Under the pieces are notes generated by a model. That model did not search any database. It was not told the origin of the DNA and saw only the letters and a program-made list of their open reading frames with translations. Below are positions 17,929 through 25,085 of a stretch of 59,987 nt of DNA, piece by piece (positions within the stretch are counted from its first letter, which is position 1; each line of letters starts with the position of its first letter). The position numbers and the translations under genes are program-made. The stretch is taken from contig CAKPCK010000008.1 of NCBI GenBank assembly GCA_934141555.1, forward strand, positions 1-59,987. The letters are read 5' to 3'. Source of the DNA: an uncultured Clostridia bacterium. Its GTDB lineage: Bacteria > Bacillota > Clostridia > TANB77 > CAG-508.

Positions 17929-18237
17929 ATGATTTGTAGAACTGATATTTCAAGTTTAAAAACAGACATTACAGACAAAATTGGTCAAAAAATTATTGTG
18001 AAAGGCTCATTGGGCAGAAGCAAGGAATTTGAAAAAGAAGGAACAATAGAAAAAGTATATAGCAACCTTTTTGTTGTTAAATATGAGGAAAACAATAGAA
18101 CCGCATCATATACATATACTGACCTACTAACTAGAACAATAGAATTAGATGTATTTGATGGCGAAGGATTTAATCCAATAATACCTCCAGAGGTATTACA
18201 ATCAAAAAAAAGAAAATATGTAAGGGAGCAACTTTAA
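17929..18237 (+). CDS. veg: Veg protein
   Basis: 102 aa from the ATG at 17929, preceded by AGGTGA; the in-frame GTG at 17920 overlaps this site and is rejected. Veg is a small conserved protein with an SH3-like barrel. Here the segments DKIGQKIIVKGSLGRSKEF and VYSNLFVVKYEE are typical. In Bacillus it is highly expressed in growing cells and has been linked to biofilm gene control and spore outgrowth; its molecular role is unsettled. It lies after yabG and ends in a terminator whose stem overlaps the stop codon. Confidence 0.9.
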   Translation: MICRTDISSLKTDITDKIGQKIIVKGSLGRSKEFEKEGTIEKVYSNLFVVKYEENNRTASYTYTDLLTRTIELDVFDGEGFNPIIPPEVLQSKKRKYVREQL

Positions 18238-18256
18238 TGAGTTGTTTCCTTTTTTG
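18222..18256 (+). terminator. Terminator of veg
   Basis: A 12-bp stem (18222-18233 with 18240-18251) including G-T pairs and a strong T run. It starts inside the last veg codons. Confidence 0.85.
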
Positions 18257-18297
18257 GGTTTTATAGCAATAAAAATGGAAAAAATTCCTTAAAACCC

Positions 18298-18326
18298 TTG
18301 ACAAATTAGCAAAAAAGGTGTAAAGT
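18298..18326 (+). promoter_or_regulatory. Promoter of the ylxM-ffh operon
   Basis: TTGACA (18298-18303), a 17-bp spacer and TAAAGT (18321-18326). The leader contains a 7-bp hairpin ACCTTAT/ATAAGGT (18340-18361). Confidence 0.8.
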
Positions 18327-18391
18327 ATATTAGCATTACACCTTATTTAATATTATAAGGTATCACTTTAGAAAAACAGGAGTGGTAGAAA

Positions 18392-18739
18392 ATGGATAAA
18401 AAAATTGAAATAAGTATGTTATGGCAAATATATGGAGAACTATTAACAGAAAAGCAAAGAGAATACATAGACTACTACTACAATGAAGACTTGTCATTAG
18501 CAGAAATAGCACAAAATGATGGAATAACAAGACAAGGAGTAAGAGATATCATAAAAAAGGGGGAAAAGAAACTTTTCGAATATGAAGAAAAGCTATTGTT
18601 TATGAAGAAGACAATGAAGCAAGAAAAACAAATCGAAAATATATTAGCACAACTTAATAAAATACATGAAGATTCATCAGACGAAAAAGTTAATAATATA
18701 TTAGAAGAAGTAAAAAAAGAATTAAATTGTTTAGTATAA
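18392..18739 (+). CDS. ylxM: YlxM family DNA-binding protein
   Basis: A 115-aa protein with a sigma-70 region 4-like helix-turn-helix: EKQREYIDYYYNEDLSLAEI and then ITRQGVRDIIKKGEKKLFEYE. YlxM is encoded next to ffh across Bacillota and is thought to modulate the signal recognition particle pathway. Its exact role is unclear, and in streptococci it was reported to bind SRP RNA. The C-terminal third is a charged helix. It is the first gene of the operon, 22 bp before ffh. Confidence 0.88.
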   Translation: MDKKIEISMLWQIYGELLTEKQREYIDYYYNEDLSLAEIAQNDGITRQGVRDIIKKGEKKLFEYEEKLLFMKKTMKQEKQIENILAQLNKIHEDSSDEKVNNILEEVKKELNCLV

Positions 18740-18761
18740 ACAAAAGAATTAGGAGGCAAAT

Positions 18762-20123
18762 ATGGCATTTGAAGGACTATCATCAAGATTTCAGGAAATA
18801 ACAAGAAAACTAAGAGGAAAAGCCAGAATAACAGAATCTGACTTAAAAGAAATGCTAAGAGAAGTAAAATTAGCATTGCTAGAAGCTGATGTAAACTATA
18901 AAATAGTAAAAGAATTTATAGCAAACATTCAAGAAAAAGCTTTAGGACAAGATGTTATGAAATCATTAACACCAGGTCAACAAGTAATAAAAATTGTTAA
19001 AGATGAAATGATAGAACTATTAGGTGGAACAGAAAGTAAGATCAATTTTACACCAAACCCACCAACAATAATAATGCTAGTTGGACTTCAAGGTTCTGGT
19101 AAAACAACTACAGCAGGAAAGTTAGCAAATCTATTAAGAAAACAAGGTAAGAAACCATTGCTAGTTGCATGTGATATTTATAGACCAGCAGCTATAAAAC
19201 AATTACAAGTTGTTGGAGCACAATTAAATATACCAGTATATGCAAATGAACAATCAAAAGATGTTGTACATATTGCAAAACAAGCAATGAGTGTTGCAAT
19301 GTCAAAACTAAATGATGTAGTTATATTAGATACAGCAGGACGTCTACATATAGATGAAGAGTTAATGCAAGAACTAAAAAATCTAAAAACAAATATAAAA
19401 CCACACGAAATCTTATTAGTAGTTGACTCAATGACAGGTCAAGATGCAGTAAATATTGCACAAACATTTAATGAAAATGTTGGAATTGATGGAGTTGTAT
19501 TAACAAAACTAGATGGAGATACACGTGGTGGTGCAGCACTTTCAGTAAAAAAAGTAACAGGAAAACCAATAAAATTTGCAGCAACAGGTGAAAAATTAAA
19601 TGATATAGAAGTATTTAATCCAGAAAGAATGACATCAAGAATTTTAGGAATGGGAGATGTACTTTCAATAATTGAAAAAGCAGAAGAAGCTATATCAGAA
19701 GAAGATGCTGAAAAACTAGAAAAGCAATTACGTAAAAATGAATTTGATTTAGATGATTATTTAACACAAATACGTCAAGTAAAGAAAATGGGCTCATTCT
19801 CATCAATATTAAAAATGATACCAGGAATGAACAAAATAAAAGACTTAAACATTGATGATAAAGAATTTGATAAAGTTGAAGCAATAATATGTTCAATGAC
19901 AAAACAAGAAAAAAGAAATGTAAAAATCCTAAATGGAAGTAGAAGATTACGTATTGCAAAAGGAAGTGGAACACAAGTACAAGATGTAAACAAATTCATA
20001 AATTCATTTGAAATGACACAAAAAATGATGAAAAAATTAAAAAATGATAAAGGCAGTATGAGAAAAATGATGAAAAGTATGAATATGGATGATATGAAAG
20101 AGTTCAAAGACTTCAAATTTTAA
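18762..20123 (+). CDS. ffh: Signal recognition particle protein Ffh (SRP54)
   Basis: This 453-aa GTPase binds SRP RNA and signal sequences of nascent membrane proteins and delivers ribosomes to FtsY. The N domain is about residues 1-90. The G domain includes the P-loop GLQGSGKTT, the G2-region CDIYRPAA, DTAGR and TKLDGDTRGGAAL. The C-terminal M domain is helical and Met-rich and ends in the usual run of Met-Lys segments. The length is normal. The SRP RNA gene is not in this window. Confidence 0.97.
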   Translation: MAFEGLSSRFQEITRKLRGKARITESDLKEMLREVKLALLEADVNYKIVKEFIANIQEKALGQDVMKSLTPGQQVIKIVKDEMIELLGGTESKINFTPNPPTIIMLVGLQGSGKTTTAGKLANLLRKQGKKPLLVACDIYRPAAIKQLQVVGAQLNIPVYANEQSKDVVHIAKQAMSVAMSKLNDVVILDTAGRLHIDEELMQELKNLKTNIKPHEILLVVDSMTGQDAVNIAQTFNENVGIDGVVLTKLDGDTRGGAALSVKKVTGKPIKFAATGEKLNDIEVFNPERMTSRILGMGDVLSIIEKAEEAISEEDAEKLEKQLRKNEFDLDDYLTQIRQVKKMGSFSSILKMIPGMNKIKDLNIDDKEFDKVEAIICSMTKQEKRNVKILNGSRRLRIAKGSGTQVQDVNKFINSFEMTQKMMKKLKNDKGSMRKMMKSMNMDDMKEFKDFKF

Positions 20124-20160
20124 ATAAGTTATTAATTTTATATTTTATATATAAAAATCT

Positions 20161-20184
20161 AAAATTTCTAAATACAGAAATTTT
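20161..20184 (+). terminator. Weak hairpin between ffh and rpsP
   Basis: A 9-bp stem AAAATTTCT / AGAAATTTT with a 6-base loop, followed by AATT rather than a T run. It may attenuate or process the transcript between ffh and the ribosomal genes. Confidence 0.4.
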
Positions 20185-20207
20185 AATTCAGAAAGAGGTG
20201 AAATAAA

Positions 20208-20438
20208 ATGGTAAAAATAAGATTACAAAGAGAAGGAAAGAAAAAAGCTCCATTCTATCATATAGTAGTAGCTGATTCTAGATCTCCAAGAGATGGAAAA
20301 ATAATTGAACAAATTGGAACATACGATCCAATGACAGAACCATCTACAATAGTATTAAATAAAGAAAAATTAGAACAATGGATGAAAAATGGTGCACAAC
20401 CAACAGAAACAGTAAAAGCATTAATCAAAAACGCATAA
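20208..20438 (+). CDS. rpsP: 30S ribosomal protein S16
   Basis: A 76-aa basic protein of the small subunit with the usual start VKIRLQREGKKKAPFYHIVVADSR and the motif IEQIGTYDPM. It helps assemble the 16S rRNA 5' domain. It is placed by an AAAGAGGTGA site. In the operon it precedes khpA, rimM and trmD, the standard Bacillota order. Confidence 0.97.
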   Translation: MVKIRLQREGKKKAPFYHIVVADSRSPRDGKIIEQIGTYDPMTEPSTIVLNKEKLEQWMKNGAQPTETVKALIKNA

Positions 20439-20473
20439 TTTTTTGAAAAAAATATTATGTTGGAGGAAAGATT

Positions 20474-20704
20474 ATGAAAGAAGTTTTAGAAGTTATAATC
20501 AAAAACTTAGTAAACAATAAAGACGCTGTTGAAATAAAAGAAGTTGAAAATGAAAAATCAATAGTTTTCGAAGTAAAAGTAGCTGATGAAGACTTTGGAA
20601 AAGTAATTGGAAAACAAGGAAAAATAGCTCAATCTATCAGAACAGTAATGAAAGCAGTTGCTGGAAGAAAAGACAAAAAAGTAAATGTTGAATTTATTGG
20701 ATAG
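20474..20704 (+). CDS. khpA: KhpA, KH-domain RNA-binding protein
   Basis: A 76-aa single KH domain protein (YlqC family) with the nucleic-acid-binding loop VIGKQGKIAQSIRTVMKA. In Streptococcus it partners KhpB (Jag) to control cell length and division mRNAs. It is encoded between rpsP and rimM as in most Bacillota. Its ribosome site is TGGAGGAAAG. Confidence 0.93.
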   Translation: MKEVLEVIIKNLVNNKDAVEIKEVENEKSIVFEVKVADEDFGKVIGKQGKIAQSIRTVMKAVAGRKDKKVNVEFIG

Positions 20705-20734
20705 ATAAATTTACCATGAAAGGAATGGTAAACA

Positions 20735-21241
20735 ATGCAAAAAAAGCTAGAAATAGGTCAAATTGTTAATACACATGGTATAAAAGGAGAAATTAAAGTA
20801 ACACCTTTTACAAATGATATAACAAGATTTGACGATTTAGAAGAAGTATATGTTAAATCTAAAAAAGAATCAAAACTTTATAAAGTAGAAGGAGTAAGAT
20901 ATCATAAAAATATGGTATTGATAAAGCTTGAAGGTATAAATACACCAGAACAAGCAGATTTACTAAAAAATGCTTATCTTGAAGTAGATAGAGAACATGC
21001 TGTTCCACTTGAAGAAGGAACATATTATATAGTAGATTTAATTGGATTGGAAGTTTATACAGAAGAAGGAAAACTACTAGGAAAAGTTGAGGATATCTAT
21101 AATACAGGAGCAAATGACATATATGTAATAAAAGATGAATTAGGAAAACAAGTTTTACTACCAGGAATAAAAGATGTTATAAAAAATGTCGATTTAGAAG
21201 GTGGAAAAATTACAGTTCATCTAATACCAGGATTGATTTAG
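20735..21241 (+). CDS. rimM: Ribosome maturation factor RimM
   Basis: A 168-aa protein that binds S19 and assists 30S head assembly. The N-terminal barrel has IGQIVNTHGIKGEIKV, and the C-terminal PRC barrel has YYIVDLIGLEVYTEEG and a closing VLLPGIKDVI. The length is typical. It overlaps functionally with the neighbouring trmD, which follows 15 bp later. Confidence 0.95.
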   Translation: MQKKLEIGQIVNTHGIKGEIKVTPFTNDITRFDDLEEVYVKSKKESKLYKVEGVRYHKNMVLIKLEGINTPEQADLLKNAYLEVDREHAVPLEEGTYYIVDLIGLEVYTEEGKLLGKVEDIYNTGANDIYVIKDELGKQVLLPGIKDVIKNVDLEGGKITVHLIPGLI

Positions 21242-21256
21242 AAAGTTGAGGAATGT

Positions 21257-21985
21257 ATGAAATTTGATGTGCTTACACTATTTCCTGAAATGTTTGAGCC
21301 TGTTAAGCAAAGCATTCTAGGAAGAGCAGAAGAAAATAAACTAATAGAAGTTAATTTAATAAATATTAGAGACTTTTCAGAAAATAAGCACAAAAAAGTT
21401 GATGACACACCATATGGTGGTGGTGCAGGTATGGTAATGCAAGCAGATGTTATATATAATGCATATAAATCTATAAAAAAAACAAATGCTAAAGTTATAT
21501 ATATGTCACCACAAGGACAAGTCTTAAATCAAAAAAAGGTAGAAGAATTAAGTAAAGAAGAACATCTTATTCTACTTTGTGGACATTATGAAGGAGTAGA
21601 TCAGAGAGTATTAGACAAAATAGTAGATGAAGAAATATCTATAGGAAACTATGTACTAACAGGAGGGGAACTTCCAGCAATGGTATTAATAGATTCTGTA
21701 AGTAGATATGTAGAAGGAGTTTTAAGTAATGGTTCAACATCTGAAGAATCATTTTCACAAGGAATTCTTGAATATCCACAATATACTAGACCAGAAACCT
21801 TTGAAGGTGTAAAGGTACCAGAAATTTTACAATCAGGTCATCACGAAAATATCAACAAATGGAGAAGATATCAAGCTTTAAAAAATACATATTATAAAAG
21901 ACCAGAGCTTTTAGAAAATGTAGAATTATCTGAAAAAGATAAAAAATATTTAGATGAAATAAAATCTAAAAAAGATATAAAATAA
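21257..21985 (+). CDS. trmD: tRNA (guanine-N1)-methyltransferase
   Basis: A 242-aa SPOUT enzyme that methylates G37 of tRNAs reading CNN and some other codons, protecting the frame. Seen are FDVLTLFPEMF at the start, DDTPYGGGAGMV (tRNA/SAM contact), LLCGHYEGVDQRV and the knot region IGNYVLTGGELPAM. The length is standard. The rplS leader begins just after its stop. Confidence 0.97.
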   Translation: MKFDVLTLFPEMFEPVKQSILGRAEENKLIEVNLINIRDFSENKHKKVDDTPYGGGAGMVMQADVIYNAYKSIKKTNAKVIYMSPQGQVLNQKKVEELSKEEHLILLCGHYEGVDQRVLDKIVDEEISIGNYVLTGGELPAMVLIDSVSRYVEGVLSNGSTSEESFSQGILEYPQYTRPETFEGVKVPEILQSGHHENINKWRRYQALKNTYYKRPELLENVELSEKDKKYLDEIKSKKDIK

Positions 21986-21987
21986 TT

Positions 21988-22030
21988 ATGTACAAAGTGC
22001 AAAACAATTCCAGTGCACCGCTTGTACGAA
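21988..22030 (+). promoter_or_regulatory. Ribosomal protein L19 leader-type RNA
   Basis: A two-part hairpin precedes rplS: GTACAA (21990-21995) pairs with TTGTAC (22022-22027), and GTGC (21997-22000) pairs with GCAC (22015-22018) around a 14-base loop. Its position and shape match the L19 leader known in Bacillota, where L19 represses its own synthesis. An open frame running through the leader is therefore not coding. Confidence 0.7.
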
Positions 22031-22050
22031 GAAAGAAGGAGGTAAATACG

Positions 22051-22497
22051 ATGGATATCATAAAATCAATAGAACATGAACAATTAAAAAATACTATTCC
22101 AGATTTAAAAGTTGGAAATACAGTAAGAGTACATGTTAAAATCAAAGAAGGAAACAAAGAAAGAATCCAAGTATTTGAAGGAATTATAATAAAAAAACAA
22201 GGTGGAGGAGTTAACGCTACATTTACAGTAAGAAAAATCTCTTACGGTGTAGGTGTTGAAAAAACATTCTTAATCCATTCACCATTAGTTGAAAAAGTAG
22301 AAGTAGTTAGAGTTGGTAAAGCTAGAAGAGCTAAATTATACTACTTAAGAGAGAGAACAGGAAAAGCTTCTAAGACAAAAGAAATGGTTGGAGCTAGAAT
22401 TGAAAACAAAGAAATCGTTGTTAAAGAAGATTTAGCAGAAGAACCAGTTGTAGAAGCTACAGAAACTGTTGCTGAAACAGCAGAAAAAGCTGAATAA
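22051..22497 (+). CDS. rplS: 50S ribosomal protein L19
   Basis: 148 aa from the ATG at 22051, behind a full AAGGAGGT site. Residues 1-115 match L19 (IPDLKVGNTVRVHVKIKEG, FEGIIIKKQGGG, IHSPLVEKVEVVR, KLYYLRERTGKA), which lies at the subunit interface. The last 30 or so residues are an acidic Glu/Val/Ala-rich tail not found in most L19 proteins. It is the last gene of the operon. Confidence 0.96.
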   Translation: MDIIKSIEHEQLKNTIPDLKVGNTVRVHVKIKEGNKERIQVFEGIIIKKQGGGVNATFTVRKISYGVGVEKTFLIHSPLVEKVEVVRVGKARRAKLYYLRERTGKASKTKEMVGARIENKEIVVKEDLAEEPVVEATETVAETAEKAE

Positions 22498-22509
22498 TTT
22501 ATATTGAAG

Positions 22510-22541
22510 AATACATCTCATAAATGGGGGTGTATTTTTTT
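22510..22541 (+). terminator. Terminator of the ylxM-rplS operon
   Basis: A 10-bp stem with two G-T pairs (22510-22519 with 22527-22536) and a seven-T tail. Confidence 0.85.
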
Positions 22542-22571
22542 ATAGATAATAAAATTACAATTTTAAAGTAA

Positions 22572-22600
22572 TTGAAAATACAAGAATTTTGTAGTATAAT
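22572..22600 (+). promoter_or_regulatory. Promoter of mtnN
   Basis: TTGAAA (22572-22577), a 17-bp spacer and TATAAT (22595-22600), 54 bp upstream of the start codon. Confidence 0.8.
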
Positions 22601-22654
22601 AATTCCTGTATTTAGATTAATGATGAATATTGTATAAAAAAGGTAGGTAAAAAT

Positions 22655-23338
22655 ATGTATGGAATAATTGCTGCGATGCAAGAAGAGATGCAGGAAATAA
22701 AGAAAATAATGCAAAATGTAGAAAGTATAAAAATATATGAATTAATCTTTTTTAAGGGAAAAATTCATGAAGAAAATATAGTATTAGTAGAAGCTGGAGT
22801 TGGAAAAGTAAATGCAGCAAGAGTTACACAAATATTGATTGACAATTTTAAAGTAAAAGGGATAATAAATGTTGGTTCTGCAGGAAGTTGCAATGATGAG
22901 TTAGAAATAGGAGATATTGTGATAGGTAAAAATTTAGTACAACATGATTTTGATATAACAGCATTTGGACATGAAAAAGGATATATTAGCAATGTTGGAC
23001 AATATGTGGAAAGTGATGAGTTACTAATAACTAAAATTGAAAAAACAATAGAAAAAATGAGTAATAAGGACTTTAATATAAAAATTGGAACAATTGCATC
23101 AGGAGATATTTTTTGTACAGAACTGGAAATGAAAGAAAAAATAAAAGAAAAATTTGATGCAGACTGTATAGAAATGGAAGGAGCAGCAATAGCACAAGTA
23201 TGTAAATTAGATAATATCCCATTTTTAGTAATAAGAAGTATTTCAGATAAACCAAATGGGCAAAATGAGATAACTTTTGATAAGTTTTTAGAAAAAGCAT
23301 CAAAAAGATGTGCATATATAATAAATGAATTTTTTTAA
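22655..23338 (+). CDS. mtnN: 5'-methylthioadenosine/S-adenosylhomocysteine nucleosidase
   Basis: This 227-aa hydrolase removes adenine from MTA and SAH, recycling by-products of methylation and polyamine synthesis. It shows IIAAMQEEM at the start, GVGKVNAA, INVGSAGS, HDFDITAFG and the active-site IEMEGAAIAQVC, then RSISDKP. The length is normal. It is a single-gene unit with its own promoter and terminator. Confidence 0.95.
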   Translation: MYGIIAAMQEEMQEIKKIMQNVESIKIYELIFFKGKIHEENIVLVEAGVGKVNAARVTQILIDNFKVKGIINVGSAGSCNDELEIGDIVIGKNLVQHDFDITAFGHEKGYISNVGQYVESDELLITKIEKTIEKMSNKDFNIKIGTIASGDIFCTELEMKEKIKEKFDADCIEMEGAAIAQVCKLDNIPFLVIRSISDKPNGQNEITFDKFLEKASKRCAYIINEFF

Positions 23339-23368
23339 AAAATACATCTCAAAATGAGATGTATTTTT
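23339..23368. terminator. Bidirectional terminator after mtnN
   Basis: A 12-bp perfect stem (23339-23350 with 23356-23367), loop AAAAT and T runs on both strands. Confidence 0.9.
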
Positions 23369-23370
23369 AT

Positions 23371-24261
23371 TTATTTTATTTCTTCTAACTCAATATCTTG
23401 TGTTGAATTTCCATTAGATATTCTTAAATATAAAGGTTGAGTTATATTATTTGTATTAAATTTATAAGTAGATTCTTTAAAATATTTATTTGAGTTTGTA
23501 AAAGATTTAAATGAATTTCCATTGCTATCTACAAGCTCTATATTTGAAATATCATTAGATTCATATATTACACTTGTTAATGAATCAGAAATATATATAT
23601 TATGCAAAGTAAAATTATCAACTTTTTCTTTTAATTTATATTTTTTGGCAGGAGTATATAAATCAGCAGTATCAATTGAGAAATTCCATTCAGGTGTAAG
23701 TGTTACTATATTTCCTTTTTCATCAGTGTATTCAAAATTATAAATATGTATATAAAGTTTTTTTCCATGAGAGAATGGTTGTACTGGTGAGTATAGTAAT
23801 AATTGATAAGTTACTTCATCATCAGAAGTAGATATTGGTGAATAAGTAAAAGCAGAATTTAGATTATTCTTTTCCTCTAAATTTGCAGTGTTGTAAAAGC
23901 TAGAGAATTTTTTGTTATTTGCATTTACCTCAAATAAATTACCATAAATTTTTCCATCTTCATCATAGATTATTATATTTGTGTGTAATAGATTAGAAAC
24001 TATTTTTTTATTTTGAAGTTTGAAATTAAATATAAAATTTAATGTGTTTTCAGAAATAGAAATTTGTTTTATATTAATTCCAACATTTTTTGAATATAAA
24101 TATTCCATATCTATATTCTGTGAAGTATTTTTTTGAATTTTAGAAGAGATATCAGTATAATTAATTTCTTGTTTTTGTGAAAGATAAAGTAATATTGCTA
24201 CTAAGATTAATAATAAAACTGTAGCTATAATTGTTATTATTTTTGATTTTGTTTTTTTCAT
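23371..24261 (-). CDS. Membrane-anchored extracellular protein of unknown function
   Basis: 296 aa from the ATG at 24261, which follows a GGGGG site; an ATG at 24309 lacks one. A single N-terminal membrane helix (about residues 8-27) would anchor a polar, Asn/Ser/Thr-rich extracellular domain with many aromatic beta-like stretches. The region from FTLHNIYISDSLTSV onward resembles domains that follow DUF4179-type surface proteins, but I cannot name a family with confidence. It is convergent with mtnN and is downstream of the foreign-looking gene at 24356. Confidence 0.6.
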   Translation of the reverse strand: MKKTKSKIITIIATVLLLILVAILLYLSQKQEINYTDISSKIQKNTSQNIDMEYLYSKNVGINIKQISISENTLNFIFNFKLQNKKIVSNLLHTNIIIYDEDGKIYGNLFEVNANNKKFSSFYNTANLEEKNNLNSAFTYSPISTSDDEVTYQLLLYSPVQPFSHGKKLYIHIYNFEYTDEKGNIVTLTPEWNFSIDTADLYTPAKKYKLKEKVDNFTLHNIYISDSLTSVIYESNDISNIELVDSNGNSFKSFTNSNKYFKESTYKFNTNNITQPLYLRISNGNSTQDIELEEIK

Positions 24262-24287
24262 AAAAAACCCCCTTTTATAATATATTA

Positions 24288-24316
24288 GTGATAGATGGGA
24301 AATTCCCACCTATCAC
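24288..24316. repeat. Imperfect 14-bp inverted repeat
   Basis: GTGATAGATGGGAA (24288-24301) is repeated inverted at 24303-24316 with one mismatch. No T run follows on either strand, so it is not a clear terminator. It lies immediately outside the left end of the 24319-24812 cassette. Confidence 0.6.
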
Positions 24317-24318
24317 AT

Positions 24319-24812
24319 GATAAGAAATGCTATGCTAAAGTGTTAGGTTTTGGTTTTAGGTATACTGAGTGGGCATGATGGCTGCTGATACAAAGCAACT
24401 ATCATAAGTGTCTGCGCTAATAGCAATTCTGTATTTGCCAGCAGGCAGATTACTTTTAATGAGATACTTAGTCGAGCTTGTTTTCGAGGTGAAATGTCTC
24501 TTCCAAATCAGTACGTCTCCCCAAGAGATCTCAACAGTACAAGCTTCAGTGCAAGCAAAGAACAGATAAGTGTTCTTGTTGCTCGGTACAGTGAAATAGT
24601 CGTTAACAAGGAACGGAACATATCCACTGTACTCATATACAGTACCGGCAGAACTAGTAGCCGTGGTGGAAATGTTAGGAACTTCCTTAATAACAGGGGA
24701 GGCTGCAAACGAACAGATAGGCATCAGAATTGCAAAAATGAAAGCTAATGCCAGAGATGCGATTTTTTTCATAATGTATTCCTCCGTTTGTTTTTTTATA
24801 GCATTTCTTATC
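24319..24812. mobile_element. Cassette bounded by perfect 15-bp inverted repeats around a foreign-looking gene
   Basis: GATAAGAAATGCTAT at 24319-24333 recurs exactly inverted at 24798-24812. The single gene inside has higher GC and different codons from all neighbours. No transposase is present. It could be a non-autonomous mobile cassette, or the repeats could pair in RNA to bring the two ends of one message together. Confidence 0.4.
24356..24772 (-). CDS. Small secreted protein of unknown function, foreign base composition
   Basis: A 138-aa protein with a clear Sec signal peptide: MKK, a hydrophobic core ALAFIFAILMPI and a likely cut after SFAA (about residue 24). The mature part of about 114 aa is beta-rich, with two Cys in FFACTEACTVEI and one later, and the pattern LPAGKYRIAISADTY. 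This is reminiscent of small extracellular beta-sandwich domains, but no family is recognised. Codons use G and C at third positions much more than nearby genes. It has a good ribosome site (CGGAGGAAT), its own strong promoter (24862-24890) and lies between 15-bp inverted repeats. Confidence 0.75.
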   Translation of the reverse strand: MKKIASLALAFIFAILMPICSFAASPVIKEVPNISTTATSSAGTVYEYSGYVPFLVNDYFTVPSNKNTYLFFACTEACTVEISWGDVLIWKRHFTSKTSSTKYLIKSNLPAGKYRIAISADTYDSCFVSAAIMPTQYT

Positions 24813-24814
24813 TA

Positions 24815-24844
24815 TTTATATCGAAACCGAAGTTCCAATATAAA
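24815..24844 (-). promoter_or_regulatory. Leader hairpin with a C(UUCG)G loop
   Basis: On the minus strand, TTTATAT and TGGAAC pair with GTTTCG and ATATAAA around a TTCG tetraloop (13-bp stem with two G-T pairs). It lies in the predicted 5' leader of the 24356 gene, just outside the 15-bp repeat. The closing C-G with UUCG makes it an unusually stable RNA hairpin, which could protect or regulate the message. Confidence 0.5.
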
Positions 24845-24861
24845 ACAATTTGTATATAATT

Positions 24862-24890
24862 AGTATACTCTAGTTTAATATACTTGTCAA
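24862..24890 (-). promoter_or_regulatory. Strong promoter of the secreted-protein gene
   Basis: On the minus strand, TTGACA (24890-24885) and TATACT (24867-24862) are separated by exactly 17 bp. The -35 box overlaps one of three TTTGTCGAC-like repeats. Confidence 0.8.
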
Positions 24891-24918
24891 CAAAAAGACG
24901 TCGACAAATGTCGACAAA
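24886..24918 (-). promoter_or_regulatory. Three TTTGTCGAC-like repeats at the promoter
   Basis: On the minus strand, TTTGTCGAC occurs at 24918-24910 and 24908-24900, one helical turn apart, and TTTGTTGAC at 24894-24886. The pattern is close to the Spo0A box (TTTGTCGAA) but differs in the last base. It is probably an operator region for the promoter it overlaps. Confidence 0.5.
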
Positions 24919-24957
24919 AAATGGCAAAAATTTCAAGAAAAAACTTTAAAAAATTGC

Positions 24958-24986
24958 TTTACAAAAAATGATAACTAGTATAAAAT
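24958..24986 (+). promoter_or_regulatory. Promoter of the Lon-like protease gene
   Basis: TTTACA (24958-24963), a 17-bp spacer and TAAAAT (24981-24986). The rest of the 313-bp gap between 24773 and 25085 holds the divergent promoter and repeats described separately. Confidence 0.6.
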
Positions 24987-25085
24987 AAAAAAGACAAAAT
25001 AGGACAAAATATAATTAATTTTTCTTGCTAGATTTTTAAGATAAAAATTTTGCAAAAAGTTAATAGAGAAGATACGGAGGAAAAA

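Noticed and set aside
21988..22050. N-terminal extension of L19 suggested by an upstream in-frame ATG
   Set aside because: The full AAGGAGGT site is just before 22051, and the upstream bases form the L19-type leader hairpin.
24288..24316. Terminator for the secreted-protein gene
   Set aside because: The stem is good, but no T run follows on the minus strand and almost no loop remains.
24494..24748. 84-aa open frame on the plus strand opposite the secreted-protein gene
   Set aside because: The minus-strand frame has a signal peptide, ribosome site and promoter; the plus-strand frame has none of these.
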